From positions 62,001 to 126,000 of the forward strand of contig NZ_JARVRF010000038.1 of the NCBI RefSeq assembly GCF_030209835.1: a stretch of DNA of 64,000 bases. The letters run 5' to 3'. Origin of the DNA: Arthrobacter sp. efr-133-R2A-120. Lineage in GTDB: Bacteria; Actinomycetota; Actinomycetes; Actinomycetales; Micrococcaceae. The translations under genes and the position numbers were made by a program. Below are positions 9,883 through 18,657 of this stretch, in pieces; within the stretch, counting starts at the first letter, position 1, and each line of letters opens with the position of its first letter. The notes under the pieces are model-generated. The model was not told where the DNA came from. It did not search any database and worked only from the letters and a program-made list of their open reading frames with translations.

Positions 9883-10117
9883 GGTGCCCATTCTACGTAA
9901 AGCCGTTCGACGCAAGGGAATGGCCGGCGTCATGGAAAGTCCGCGACGCGCATCCTGCCCTGCGCCTCGATGAATCCCTGGCGACACCGGAATCCCGGGG
10001 GCGTGAGGCTCTTTGGGTGACGCCGAGAAAATTCCGCGTCGCCAGCGCCCCGCGAAGACCCGCGTCACTCGCCGTAACCTGTGAAATATCTGCGCGGGAG
10101 GCGGTGTTGCCGGAAAT

Positions 10118-10759
10118 ATGACAACAATCGGAATCATCGGTGCAGGACACATTGGCAGCCAAGTCGCCCGCAAAGCGGTCGAACTCGGCTATGACGTAGT
10201 GATCAGCAACTCGCGGGGACCGGAAACCCTGGCGGAACTGGTGGCGGAGCTTGGCGAACATGCCCGGGCCGCAACACCGGCCGAGGCAGCAGCGGCGGGC
10301 GATTTCGCCGTCGTGACGGTTCCCCTCAGGAGCTACCAGGACATTCCCGTGGAGCCGCTCGCGGGCAAGATTGTGATCGACACCAACAACTATTACTGGG
10401 AGCGGGACGGCCGCATCCCGGAGCTGGACAAGGGAGAGGCCACCACGTCCGGCCTGCTCCAGAAGCACTTGCCCACGTCCAAGGTCGCCAAGGGCTTCAA
10501 CCACATCATGGCGAAGGAGATCGGCACAGACGGAACCCCGTCCGGCACCGAGAACCGCCGCGCATTGGCCACCGCCAGCGACTACCCCGAGGCCGCCGAG
10601 CTCGTGGCGAAGCTCTACGACGAGTTCGGCTTCGACACCGTGAACATCGGGCAGCTTGATGAGAGCTGGCGCGTGGAGCGTGACCGCCCGGCCTATGTGG
10701 TGCGGCAGAACGCTGCGGAACTGAAGGACAACCTGGCCAAGGCACCGCGCACCATCTAG
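10118..10759 (+). CDS. NADP-binding F420 reductase-like oxidoreductase
   Basis: This 213-residue cytosolic protein starts with a Rossmann nucleotide-binding motif (IGIIGAGHIGSQVARKAVELG) followed by VVISNSRGPETL, where the SNSR segment suggests NADP(H) preference. The family is the NADPH-dependent F420 oxidoreductase-like group (PF03807 domain). The middle has VTVPLRSYQDIP and IDTNNYYWERDG, typical of these proteins. Whether it truly uses F420 is unknown, as many relatives are uncharacterised. A strong terminator follows directly. Confidence 0.8.
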   Translation: MTTIGIIGAGHIGSQVARKAVELGYDVVISNSRGPETLAELVAELGEHARAATPAEAAAAGDFAVVTVPLRSYQDIPVEPLAGKIVIDTNNYYWERDGRIPELDKGEATTSGLLQKHLPTSKVAKGFNHIMAKEIGTDGTPSGTENRRALATASDYPEAAELVAKLYDEFGFDTVNIGQLDESWRVERDRPAYVVRQNAAELKDNLAKAPRTI

Positions 10760-10769
10760 AAACGCAGCG

Positions 10770-10805
10770 CAGCAGCCGCTTGCCTCAGAAGGCAAGCGGC
10801 TGCTG
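10770..10805. terminator. Terminator between convergent genes
   Basis: A perfect 15-base inverted repeat (CAGCAGCCGCTTGCC with its complement) and a 6-base loop, followed by CTGTGTTT. It lies between genes ending at 10759 (+) and 10835 (-). Confidence 0.88.
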
Positions 10806-10834
10806 CTGTGTTTAAGAGCCGAAGACCGGACCCG

Positions 10835-11746
10835 TCAGGGTGCCGAAGCGGGGTCGACGACGGCGAACCCCGCCAACGCGGCTGCCTTGCGGACGTACGC
10901 CAGGTTCGAGGCCGTCCGTTCTTCCAAGGGAAGCTCGGTGGAAAAGTCCTCCAGCGTGACCCACGAGTCGTAGCCGACTTCAGCGAGCGCCCGGAAGTAG
11001 GCGAGGACACTTGCTTGGCCTTCGGCCAGGGGAGCCCATTCGTTGACCCACACAGCCGCACCCGATTCGTCCTTCGACCCGGTGCGGACCCAGCGCGCGT
11101 TCTTCACATGGACATGTGCCAAATAGGGGCCCAGGAGCTGGAGTGCGGGCAACGGTGATTCCCAGCCCTCGATCAGTAGGTTGCCGAGGTCATGGATAAC
11201 GCCGACGTGCTGCGGATCCAGACCTTCCAGCAACCGACGGGCCGAGGAGGCCGAGGCCGTCACTGTTCCATGGTGCAGTTCCACGAGGGCTTTGACGCCG
11301 TGGTGTGCTGCGCGGGAAGCGACCCACTCGTAGTGTTCCCGGGTTGCCGCAAAGAGCTCCGGGTAGGGCAGACCGGCGGGTTCCTGGCCGCCCATGTTCG
11401 AGTTGCCGAGCGGCAGCACGTTCACTCGGACTTGTTTGGCACCCAAGGCTGCGGTCGCCGCGAGGACTCGATCGACGTCGTCGTGGTTGTCGCAGCGGGC
11501 GTAGCCGCCGAGGCCGGAGAATTCCAGCCCTGATTCGGCGGTGAGGCGGGCAATCTCCGGGATCGAATCTTCCAGGCCCGTCATGGGCCAGGTAGCACGG
11601 TTCCCTGCCCAGAAGCCCGGTTCTGCCGCCTCCGCCTGGTCCGTGACGCGCCATTCGATGCCGTCCCACCCCTGGGCGGCAAGCTTCGTGGCGGCTTCCT
11701 GGGGCGACCACTCGGGCGTGGATGCGGTGAAGACGGAGAACTTCAT
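10835..11746 (-). CDS. Sugar phosphate isomerase/epimerase (TIM barrel)
   Basis: This 303-residue protein belongs to the xylose-isomerase-like TIM-barrel family (AP endonuclease 2 superfamily), whose members isomerise or epimerise sugars and keto-sugars using a divalent metal. Visible metal-site strands include VKALVELHHGTVTAS, HVGVIHDLGNLLIEG and LAHVHVKNARW. It is the last gene of a six-gene operon (binding protein, two permeases, isomerase, oxidoreductase, this one) and its ATG overlaps the oxidoreductase stop by 4 bases. Its substrate is presumably the imported sugar or its oxidised form; no close functional family can be named. Confidence 0.85.
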   Translation of the reverse strand: MKFSVFTASTPEWSPQEAATKLAAQGWDGIEWRVTDQAEAAEPGFWAGNRATWPMTGLEDSIPEIARLTAESGLEFSGLGGYARCDNHDDVDRVLAATAALGAKQVRVNVLPLGNSNMGGQEPAGLPYPELFAATREHYEWVASRAAHHGVKALVELHHGTVTASASSARRLLEGLDPQHVGVIHDLGNLLIEGWESPLPALQLLGPYLAHVHVKNARWVRTGSKDESGAAVWVNEWAPLAEGQASVLAYFRALAEVGYDSWVTLEDFSTELPLEERTASNLAYVRKAAALAGFAVVDPASAP

Positions 11747-12966
11747 GCCGATACCTCTTCGCGGGCGTCCGGGTGGGAAGCGGTCCCGCCGGTGCGGACC
11801 TCCACGTTGTTGTACTTGCCGGCTATGACATCGTCGATCAGCACAGGCTGGCCCAAGGTGGCCGAGACATACAGGGCACGCACGGTAGCCAGGGCGGTCA
11901 CGGCGTCACGGACGGTGACGCCGGCGGGGCGTCCTGCGCGGATCGCCGCGATGATGTCGCGGTACTGCCGGACATGTCCAGCCGGGTACACCGTGGGATC
12001 CAGTGCCTCGACGGTATCGTCCGGGTATTTGGCGAGCTCGACGGCGGCCTGGTTGCCACCGCCGAGGATGCCCATGGCGCTGCTTTCCGATGGATCGGCG
12101 GCGTCGGACGCGTGGAAGTACGCGAGGTCGTCGTTGTCGATCACTGCGGATCCCTTGTTGCCCATCACCTGGAGGCGGACCGTCAAGCCCGGGTACGCCG
12201 CCGTCGTCGCGTGCAACACGGCAAGGGCACCGGACTCGAAGGCGACCGTCGCTACGGCGGTGTCCTCCACCTCAACGCCTTCGTGGGCGAGGAGCGCGGT
12301 TTTGGCGCTGATCTCAACGGGCCGGCCGAGGAACCATAAGAGCAGATCCACGGTGTGGACGCCCTGGTTCATGATGGCGCCACCGCCGTCCATGGCCCAG
12401 GTTCCGCGCCACGCGCCCGAATCGTAGTAGCCCTGGCTCCGCCACCAGCTGACCGAGGCCACGGCGGAAGTCAGCGTACCGAAGCGTCCGGCTCGGCGGG
12501 CCTCGTCCACCACCCGGCTGGCCGGATCGAAACGGTGCTGGCTGATCACCGTGGCCACCAAACCCTTGGCCTCGGCGGCCTTGGCCGCAGCCAGGATCTC
12601 GTCCGCCTTGCTCAAGTCAACGTCAAGGGGCTTTTCGATCACGACGTGCTTGCCGGCGTCGAGCGCTTCCAGCGCTTGCTGGATGTGCAGGCCGCTGGGC
12701 GTCGAAATGATGACCAGGTCCACGGGTGCGGCGGCGAGCGCCTCGGCCAGCGTGCGGAAAACTGTCGGCTTCGGGTCGCCCTGGGCTTCGATCTTGGCGG
12801 CAAGCGCCTCGGATGCCTCGGCAACTACATCCACAAGGGCCGTGATGACGAGCTCTGGGAACTCGCGGACCGCGGCCGAGTGGGTGCGGCCGATGACGCC
12901 GCACCCTACGATTGCGGCGCGGATCTCGGCGCCGGGAGTGCCCGGAGCGTTTGCGACTTCGCTCAC
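11743..12966 (-). CDS. Gfo/Idh/MocA family oxidoreductase
   Basis: This NAD(P)-dependent sugar or cyclitol dehydrogenase has 407 residues. The N-terminal Rossmann domain starts IRAAIVGCGVIGRTHSAAV; the conserved EKPLDVDLSKADEI (the EKP motif with catalytic lysine) is near residue 110, and the C-terminal half forms the substrate domain (GGAIMNQGVHTVDLLLWFLG, with the HTVDL helix typical of the family). Both its start and its stop overlap neighbouring isomerase genes by 4 bases. Oxidation at C3 to a 3-keto sugar followed by isomerase steps would fit this context, but that is inference. Confidence 0.9.
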   Translation of the reverse strand: MSEVANAPGTPGAEIRAAIVGCGVIGRTHSAAVREFPELVITALVDVVAEASEALAAKIEAQGDPKPTVFRTLAEALAAAPVDLVIISTPSGLHIQQALEALDAGKHVVIEKPLDVDLSKADEILAAAKAAEAKGLVATVISQHRFDPASRVVDEARRAGRFGTLTSAVASVSWWRSQGYYDSGAWRGTWAMDGGGAIMNQGVHTVDLLLWFLGRPVEISAKTALLAHEGVEVEDTAVATVAFESGALAVLHATTAAYPGLTVRLQVMGNKGSAVIDNDDLAYFHASDAADPSESSAMGILGGGNQAAVELAKYPDDTVEALDPTVYPAGHVRQYRDIIAAIRAGRPAGVTVRDAVTALATVRALYVSATLGQPVLIDDVIAGKYNNVEVRTGGTASHPDAREEVSA

Positions 12967-13808
12967 TTCGTCTCCACTCCTGCTTCATTGAGGACTTTCG
13001 CGAACGCCCTTGCCGCAATGCCAAACGCGGTCGGGCCGGAGAATCCGCCCAGCCCATGGGCGCCGGCCAAGTGCGGCTCGAGGCTAGCGAAGCCGGTGTA
13101 CCCGTCGGCCTTCAAGGCCTCAACCGTGCGGAGGACATCGCCGTCGCCCTCGCCCGCCGGGACCACCCTGGCATTCGAGAACAAGGCATCCTTCACCTGC
13201 AGGTATTCAAGGTGTGGGCGGAGCTTGGCGTAGCCGTCCTCGAAAGGCTTGACGCCCACTTGGACGAAGTTCGCAGCATCCCAGGCCACCTTGAGCGCGG
13301 GAGAGGAGACGGTTTCGATGATGTCCAGGACCCGTTCGGGGATGTCCCCATAGATGTCCTTCTCGTTTTCGTGCAGCAGGACGACGCCGGACTCTTCCGC
13401 CACGTCCGCGAGGGCACGCATGCGTTCGATGACCGCTTCCCGGATGCTCTCCACCGCCACGTCCTCGCCGTAGTAGAAGGAGAAGATCCGGACGTAGCGG
13501 GATTCCAGGACCTGTGCGGCGTTGACTGCGCGGCGGAGCCGTTCCACCTCGTGTTCGACGGGGAGGGACATGTCCACTTTCCCGATCGGCGAGGCGATCG
13601 CGGAAACCTTCATGTCCGCGGCATCCAGCAAGGACTTCAGTTCACGGAGCTGCGCCTCATCAAGGTCCACGATGTTGGTGCCCCAGGCGCTGCGGACTTC
13701 AATGTGGTTGGCTCCCAGTGCCTGCATCACGGCAATCTGGATCTTGGGGTCGTCGTCGATCTCGTCGCCGAAGCCCGAGAGCTCCCATTCAACAGCTGGC
13801 GTGCTCAT
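12963..13808 (-). CDS. Sugar phosphate isomerase/epimerase (TIM barrel)
   Basis: This 281-residue member of the same TIM-barrel superfamily as the isomerase at 10835 is clearly divergent from it, so the two are not a recent duplication. Metal-site strands include VVLLHENEKDIYGD, LKVAWDAANFVQVG and YLQVKDALF, and the C-terminus has GFASLEPHLAG. It lies 3 bases after the second permease gene and overlaps the oxidoreductase gene by 4 bases. It probably acts at a different step of the same pathway from its paralogue. Confidence 0.86.
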   Translation of the reverse strand: MSTPAVEWELSGFGDEIDDDPKIQIAVMQALGANHIEVRSAWGTNIVDLDEAQLRELKSLLDAADMKVSAIASPIGKVDMSLPVEHEVERLRRAVNAAQVLESRYVRIFSFYYGEDVAVESIREAVIERMRALADVAEESGVVLLHENEKDIYGDIPERVLDIIETVSSPALKVAWDAANFVQVGVKPFEDGYAKLRPHLEYLQVKDALFSNARVVPAGEGDGDVLRTVEALKADGYTGFASLEPHLAGAHGLGGFSGPTAFGIAARAFAKVLNEAGVETK

Positions 13809-13811
13809 AAG

Positions 13812-14732
13812 TTACTTGACTCCTCCGGCGGTCAGGCCGCCCACTAGGTAACGCTGGAAAATCAGATACAGGATGACCACCGGGGCAGCACACACGAGGG
13901 AGGCCGCCATCATCTGGCCGTAGAAGGGAATCGCGCCGCCTTCCTGCGAGGCACCGAAGACCTGGAGCGCGACGGCGGCCGTCTGGCTTTCGGGCCGCGT
14001 CATGACTGAGGCGAACAAGACGTCGTTCCAACCGAGCAGGAAGGCGAAAATACCGGAAACCACGACGCCGGGCCAGCTCAGCGGGAGGATGATCCGCACC
14101 AGCACGCCCAGGTTGCTGGCGCCGTCGATCCTTGCCGCCTCTTCGAGTTCGCGCGGCAGGCCGCGCAGATAGGTGACCATCACCCAGGTGGAGAACGGCA
14201 TCGCGAACGTCAGGTAGGTGACGAACAAGCCCCATTGCGTGCCAATGACCTGGATGCCCAGGTAGGTCGCGGACGATGAGAACAGCACGAAAACCGGAAG
14301 CACCATGAGCGTGCCGGGAACAGACTGGAGTCCCAGCAGCCCGCGAAGGATCGTCAGGCGGCCACGGAACTGGTAGCGGACCAGGACGTAGGCGGTGGCA
14401 ATCGACATCAGCGCAGAGACCACGGCGGTGGAACCGGCCACGAGAACGCTGTTGGCCAGGCCCGTGGCCAGTCCAACGCTCGTCCAGATTGTGGAGTAGT
14501 TCTCAAAGGAGAAGCTGGACGGGAAAAACTCGCCCCGGGCCACGCCGATGTCCGAGTTCACGGACGCCAGGAAGATGTACGCCACCGGAATGAGCACCAG
14601 GGCACACAACACCGTCAGGATGATGGCGAGCATCGGCCCTGGCAGGAGCTTGGTGACTTCGTGCTGGCGTTTGGAGCCCGGGCGGAAGTTCTCGCTCGTT
14701 CGGCGTCCGACGGCGGTAGGTGCGGTGCTCAC
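13812..14732 (-). CDS. Carbohydrate ABC transporter permease (MalG type)
   Basis: Inner-membrane permease of a CUT1-type sugar importer, 306 residues with six predicted membrane helices, the first at about residues 30-55. The cytoplasmic EAA loop reads LEEAARIDGASNLGVLVRIILPL, which docks the ATPase. The GTG at 14732 overlaps the preceding permease stop (GTGA), giving tight coupling; a longer frame continuing upstream to 15035 is a shadow. No ATPase gene lies in the operon, so a shared MsiK-type ATPase elsewhere in the genome is likely. Confidence 0.92.
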   Translation of the reverse strand: MSTAPTAVGRRTSENFRPGSKRQHEVTKLLPGPMLAIILTVLCALVLIPVAYIFLASVNSDIGVARGEFFPSSFSFENYSTIWTSVGLATGLANSVLVAGSTAVVSALMSIATAYVLVRYQFRGRLTILRGLLGLQSVPGTLMVLPVFVLFSSSATYLGIQVIGTQWGLFVTYLTFAMPFSTWVMVTYLRGLPRELEEAARIDGASNLGVLVRIILPLSWPGVVVSGIFAFLLGWNDVLFASVMTRPESQTAAVALQVFGASQEGGAIPFYGQMMAASLVCAAPVVILYLIFQRYLVGGLTAGGVK

Positions 14733-15724
14733 TTTTTGCCTCCGGGGGTTTCGGCGTCGTCGAGTTTGACGGCCCGCAGGTAGACGAACAAGGGGATCGC
14801 GATCAGGATCAGCGAAATGAACGCCATGGCCGCGCTGAGCCCGAACCTGAAGCTCTGGAAGCTCGTGACGTAGGTGAGGATCGGGAGCAGCTCCACATCG
14901 GAAGGAGCAGGTACCCCGAACAGGACGAACGGCAAGGTGAAGTTGTTGATGTGGTGCAGCATGCCGATCAGGAACGCCAAGGAGAGCGGACCCTTGAGGT
15001 AGGGGAAGACCACGTAGCGGAGTTTGTTCCACCACAGGGCACCGTCAAGGGCCGAGGCTTCGTGGACCTCATGGTCCACAGACTGGAGCCCGGACAACGC
15101 CAGCAGGTAGACAAACGGCCACGATGCCCAGATCTGGACCAGGATCAGCGTCCAATAAGACTGGGGACCGTTGAGCCACAGGCCTGGGTCGATGCCCACC
15201 GAATGCAGCACGGAGTCGACGACGCTGCCCGGCTGGAACATGGTCCGCCACACCGTCGCCACCACGAAGGACGGAAGGACGTAGGGGATCAGGAACACGG
15301 AGCGGATCACAGCCCGGCCCTTGAACGCGTTCTGGGTGGCGACGGCACCGGCGATGCCGAGCGGGATAGTCACCACCATGGCGAGCAAGGAGTAGCTGAC
15401 GCTGAGCCAGATGGCGTGCAGCAGAGGCGATGCGGTCAGCGCTTCGACGAAGTTCTGGACTCCGATGAACGGAGCGCTGACCCACTTGCGCAGCGAATAC
15501 TGGTCCAGGTCCAGCCCCGACATGAAGATGCCGAGCAGGAGGGGCACCACGATGATGATCACCATCAGCAGGCCGCCCGGAATCAGCATCCACAAGGGGC
15601 GGTTGCGTTCGCTCAGCCCCTTGCGGCGCCGGGGTGTGTCGTCCGGCGACTGCGGGTCCGGCTTTGCAGCGCGGGACGACTTGCGGCGCGTGGACTTGCC
15701 CGCAGTCAATGAATCGGTGGACAT
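14729..15724 (-). CDS. Sugar ABC transporter permease (MalF type)
   Basis: The partner permease of the importer, 331 residues. A charged, Ser/Arg/Lys-rich cytoplasmic tail of about 40 residues precedes the first membrane helix (LWMLIPGGLLMVIIIVVPLL). The EAA-type loop is HEVHEASALDGALWWNKLRYVVFPYL. It follows the binding-protein gene by 12 bases and overlaps the next permease gene by 4 bases. Family membership is certain but substrate is not. Confidence 0.92.
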   Translation of the reverse strand: MSTDSLTAGKSTRRKSSRAAKPDPQSPDDTPRRRKGLSERNRPLWMLIPGGLLMVIIIVVPLLLGIFMSGLDLDQYSLRKWVSAPFIGVQNFVEALTASPLLHAIWLSVSYSLLAMVVTIPLGIAGAVATQNAFKGRAVIRSVFLIPYVLPSFVVATVWRTMFQPGSVVDSVLHSVGIDPGLWLNGPQSYWTLILVQIWASWPFVYLLALSGLQSVDHEVHEASALDGALWWNKLRYVVFPYLKGPLSLAFLIGMLHHINNFTLPFVLFGVPAPSDVELLPILTYVTSFQSFRFGLSAAMAFISLILIAIPLFVYLRAVKLDDAETPGGKK

Positions 15725-15736
15725 GTCAGTTCCTAC

Positions 15737-17092
15737 TTACTTTGATGCCCGGTCAAGTGAGGCCTGGCCCTTGGTTTGTGCGTCCTTGAGGCGCGCCTGG
15801 AGGCTCGAGTCGTCCACGGAACCCTTGGAGAGGTCCGGGATCGACTGGACCACTACGTTGACGAGGGCCAACTGAATGTCGCCCCAAGCGCCGGTGAAGG
15901 GCGTTGCCTTGGACTTGGCGGCGGTATCGGCAACCGGTTGGAGTATCGGGTTATTCAGAGACTTCAGCGCCTCGGCATTGGCGGGCAGATCTCCGAAGAT
16001 CTTCTGGTAGTTCAGCTGCTCGTCCTTGGACGTGATGAGGTTGATGTAAGCGAAGGCCAAGTCCTTTTGCTTCGAGTAATCAGCAACAACCACGTTGTCA
16101 CCGGAGAGGATGCTGGCAGCATTCGCGGCGTCGCCCTGCGGAGACGTCTGGCCCGGGGCCGTCGTCGGCATGGCTGTGTAGGCGTACTTGCCGGCGACAG
16201 CCGACTTCTCGAGCGTCGGGACGGAGCTCGACGTCGTCATCATCAGATAGCCGGCCTTGCCGCTCGCGAATGCTGCCAGGGCGTTGCTGTTGCTCCAGCC
16301 AACTGAGGCCGGATCGACAACTTTGTCCTTGGTGAGCCATCCGAAGTAGGTTTCGTAGGCCTTCTTGACGGTCGGGTCGTCGAGCTTGAGTGTCTTGCCG
16401 TCCACTAGCGGGTTGCCTGCCTGGACGGACATAGCCCAGATGAATTTCCACGGATCAAAGTTGTCCTTGTACCCGGTAGCGAGCCCAAAAGTTCCGGTGG
16501 CCGGGTTGGTCATCTTCTTGGCCTGGGCTGCGAGCTCGTCCCAGCTGGTGGCGGGCTTATCGATCCCCGCCGCCTTCAGGATGTCCTTGTTGTAGGCCAT
16601 CACGAACGGCCGGCTGACGAACGGAATCCCCGCTTGGTGCTGTGCATCCGGGCCGGAGATGCCCAGGGCTGCCTGGTTGAACCGGTCCTTACCGCCCACC
16701 TTCTTCCAGTCGTCATCGGACAACGTCACAAAGGCCTTGGTTGCATAGGCCGTGGGCGTGAACGTGGTACCGAGGCTGTAGACGTCCGGGCCTTGACCCG
16801 ACACCACGGAGGTCTGGATCCGTGTGAGTTCGTCATTTCCCGACGCGAACGTTTCGAATTCAACGTCGGCACCGGTCTGTGCCTTGAACTTGGCGGCAAT
16901 ATCCGTGAACCACTGCTTCTGCTGTGCCGGATAGTTTGCGTTGGAGTTGACCAGGACACTCAGCTTCTTGCCCTTCCCGTCAACGGGACCGGCGCTCCCC
17001 CCGGAGCTGGTGCTGCCGCCTCCGCAGGCGGTCAAAGCTAAGGCGGCTGTTAGGGCAACAGCGGCAAATTTGGCGGACGATGCAAACTTCAT
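15737..17092 (-). CDS. Sugar ABC transporter substrate-binding lipoprotein
   Basis: Extracytoplasmic receptor of the CUT1 importer, 451 residues. The signal peptide MKFASSAKFAAVALTAALA ends in a lipobox LTACGGG, so the mature protein is lipid-anchored at Cys. The domain is of the family 1 extracellular solute-binding type (SBP_bac_1), with KKLSVLVNSNANYPAQQKQW at the start of the mature fold. AGGGAGG precedes the ATG at 17092. It is the first gene of the operon, divergent from the LacI gene, with a LacI-like operator at 17183-17198 in between. The ligand is unknown. Confidence 0.93.
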   Translation of the reverse strand: MKFASSAKFAAVALTAALALTACGGGSTSSGGSAGPVDGKGKKLSVLVNSNANYPAQQKQWFTDIAAKFKAQTGADVEFETFASGNDELTRIQTSVVSGQGPDVYSLGTTFTPTAYATKAFVTLSDDDWKKVGGKDRFNQAALGISGPDAQHQAGIPFVSRPFVMAYNKDILKAAGIDKPATSWDELAAQAKKMTNPATGTFGLATGYKDNFDPWKFIWAMSVQAGNPLVDGKTLKLDDPTVKKAYETYFGWLTKDKVVDPASVGWSNSNALAAFASGKAGYLMMTTSSSVPTLEKSAVAGKYAYTAMPTTAPGQTSPQGDAANAASILSGDNVVVADYSKQKDLAFAYINLITSKDEQLNYQKIFGDLPANAEALKSLNNPILQPVADTAAKSKATPFTGAWGDIQLALVNVVVQSIPDLSKGSVDDSSLQARLKDAQTKGQASLDRASK

Positions 17093-17182
17093 TGTTTTCC
17101 TCCCTGGAGACCCGATGGCCTCGTTGGCGTGGTGCGCGTCACATCGGGTGATTTCTCCGAGTCTAGGCATGCGCAACAAGGA

Positions 17183-17198
17183 TGACAAGCGATTGCCA
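17183..17198. promoter_or_regulatory. LacI-family operator (putative)
   Basis: TGACAAGCGATTGCCA is an imperfect 16-base palindrome with a central CG of the kind bound by LacI-family repressors. It lies midway between the divergent LacI gene and the ABC operon. A TTGTCA and a GACAA occur within 35 bases on one side and may be extra half-sites. Confidence 0.6.
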
Positions 17199-17276
17199 AA
17201 AATTGTCATCGGTGCTGCAATTGTGGGACAAGTCACTCGTTGTTGAGGGGCTGCGGCAGATGAGGAACACCTAGAC

Positions 17277-18296
17277 ATGGCAGAACTCCAGCTCCAGTCA
17301 CCGGGCAGGCAGCCCACGATCCGCGACGTCGCGGAGCTTGCGGGAGTGGCAACATCGACAGTCTCGAGGGCCCTGAGCAATCCCGGGCGGGTGAACCACG
17401 TGACGCGCGAGCGGATCGAAGAAGCGGCCGCGCAATTGAACTACATTCCCAGCTCCCAGGCCCGCGGGCTCAGCTCCGGACGCACCCAGACCGTTGCCGT
17501 CCTGGTTCCGGACATCACCAATCCGTTCTACTTCGACATCATCCGCGGGACGCAGCACCAGCTGAAGGCTGCCGGCTACACGCAACTCCTCGTGGACACC
17601 GAGGAATCCGCGGAAATGGAGGCGGATGCCCTGCAGAAAATGCGGCGTTCAGCAGACGGTTTCATCCTTGCCGCCTCCCGCCTGACGGACGCGCAACTGG
17701 CCGAGGCCGCGGCGCAGCAGCCCCTCGTCACCATCAACCGGGCTCCGGCAATCGCACCCACTGTGGTGATCGATACGCCGTCGGCCATCATCCAGGCGCT
17801 GGAACACCTGGTCTCGCTGGGGCACACGAGGATTTGCTTCGTCGGGGGCCCGGCCACCTCCTGGTCCAACGCCAAGCGGTGGCAAGCGTTCCAGGAAGAA
17901 ACCGCCGAACGGAAGCTGACCACGTTCAGCGTGGGGCCGTTCGCGCCCAAGACCACATCCGGCGCAGCCGCAGCGGACGCCGCAGTGCATACGGGCGCCA
18001 CTGCATGCATCGTCTTCAATGACCTGCTGGCCATCGGGATGCTGCAACGCTTGCGCGAACGCGGTATCCGGGTGCCCGACGACATGAGCATCGTCGGTTG
18101 CGACGACATCTTCGGAGCCGATTTCTGCAACCCTCCGTTGACCACCATGGCGTCTCCCATTGAACAAGCCGGGCGGGTAGCCGTCTCCATGCTCCTGTCC
18201 CGGCTGAATCCCCAGTACGGCGGCACCAGCCGGCGCCTTGCGGTCATGCCCACGCACCTCACCGTCAGGGCATCGACGGGCGCCGCGCCGTCGTAA
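17277..18296 (+). CDS. LacI-family transcriptional regulator
   Basis: This 339-residue DNA-binding regulator has the N-terminal LacI helix-turn-helix with hinge (TIRDVAELAGVATSTVSRAL, then NPGRVNHVTRERIEEAAAQLNYIPSSQARGLSSG). The periplasmic-binding-like sensor domain runs from about residue 65 (TVAVLVPDITNPFYFDII) to the C-terminus (DMSIVGCDDIFGADFCNPPLTTM). It is divergent from the six-gene sugar operon and very probably represses it, with a sugar or intermediate as inducer. The same intergenic region may carry its own operator for autoregulation. Confidence 0.93.
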   Translation: MAELQLQSPGRQPTIRDVAELAGVATSTVSRALSNPGRVNHVTRERIEEAAAQLNYIPSSQARGLSSGRTQTVAVLVPDITNPFYFDIIRGTQHQLKAAGYTQLLVDTEESAEMEADALQKMRRSADGFILAASRLTDAQLAEAAAQQPLVTINRAPAIAPTVVIDTPSAIIQALEHLVSLGHTRICFVGGPATSWSNAKRWQAFQEETAERKLTTFSVGPFAPKTTSGAAAADAAVHTGATACIVFNDLLAIGMLQRLRERGIRVPDDMSIVGCDDIFGADFCNPPLTTMASPIEQAGRVAVSMLLSRLNPQYGGTSRRLAVMPTHLTVRASTGAAPS

Positions 18297-18304
18297 TCCC
18301 CATC

Positions 18305-18438
18305 GACGCTCGCTCACTTATGGTGCGTTTTGGCGCGACCCTCGCTCACATCATCTGAGCGAGCGATCGTCGATTGGCGCCCATATCTGAGCGAGCGATC
18401 GTCGATTAACGCCCATATCTGAGCGAGCGATCGTCGAA
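18305..18438. repeat. Non-coding repeat block A with 32-bp tandem units
   Basis: Starts GACGCTCGCTCACTTAT and contains an inverted pair CTCGCTCA / TGAGCGAG, then three tandem units that begin TCTGAGCGAGCGATCGTCGA at 18354, 18386 and 18418 (32-base period). A second, nearly identical block begins 189 bases later at 18494. No open frame in the 18297-18657 gap looks like a protein. Confidence 0.85.
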
Positions 18439-18493
18439 GTAGCTCGGGGTGGTGACAAACAGCCCGGACACACGACGGCGCAGCCCCTCCCAG

Positions 18494-18597
18494 GACGCTC
18501 GCTCACTTATAGCGCGTTTTGGCGCGACCCTCGCTCACATCATCTGAGCGAGCGATCGTCGATTGGCGCCCATATCTGAGCGAGCGTTCCTCGATTG
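18494..18597. repeat. Non-coding repeat block B (second copy)
   Basis: Repeats block A from GACGCTCGCTCACTTAT through TGGCGCGACCCTCGCTCA and two TCTGAGCGAGCG units (18543 and 18575), about 100 bases with very few changes. The last unit has diverged (GTTCCTCGATT instead of GATCGTCGATT). It ends roughly 60 bases before nadE. Confidence 0.85.
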
Positions 18598-18657
18598 GCG
18601 TGACACTTGAGGTGACACAGTTGAGTGTTTCAAGCGCTGGTTACTAGTGTTGGGGAC

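Noticed and set aside
14720..15712. 330-residue + strand frame rich in His, Gln and Asp
   Set aside because: Antisense to the MalF-type permease; the composition is the expected complement of membrane-helix codons.
18305..18597. CRISPR-like array
   Set aside because: The units are tandem with a 32-base period and no variable spacers; two long blocks are near-identical; no cas genes are present.
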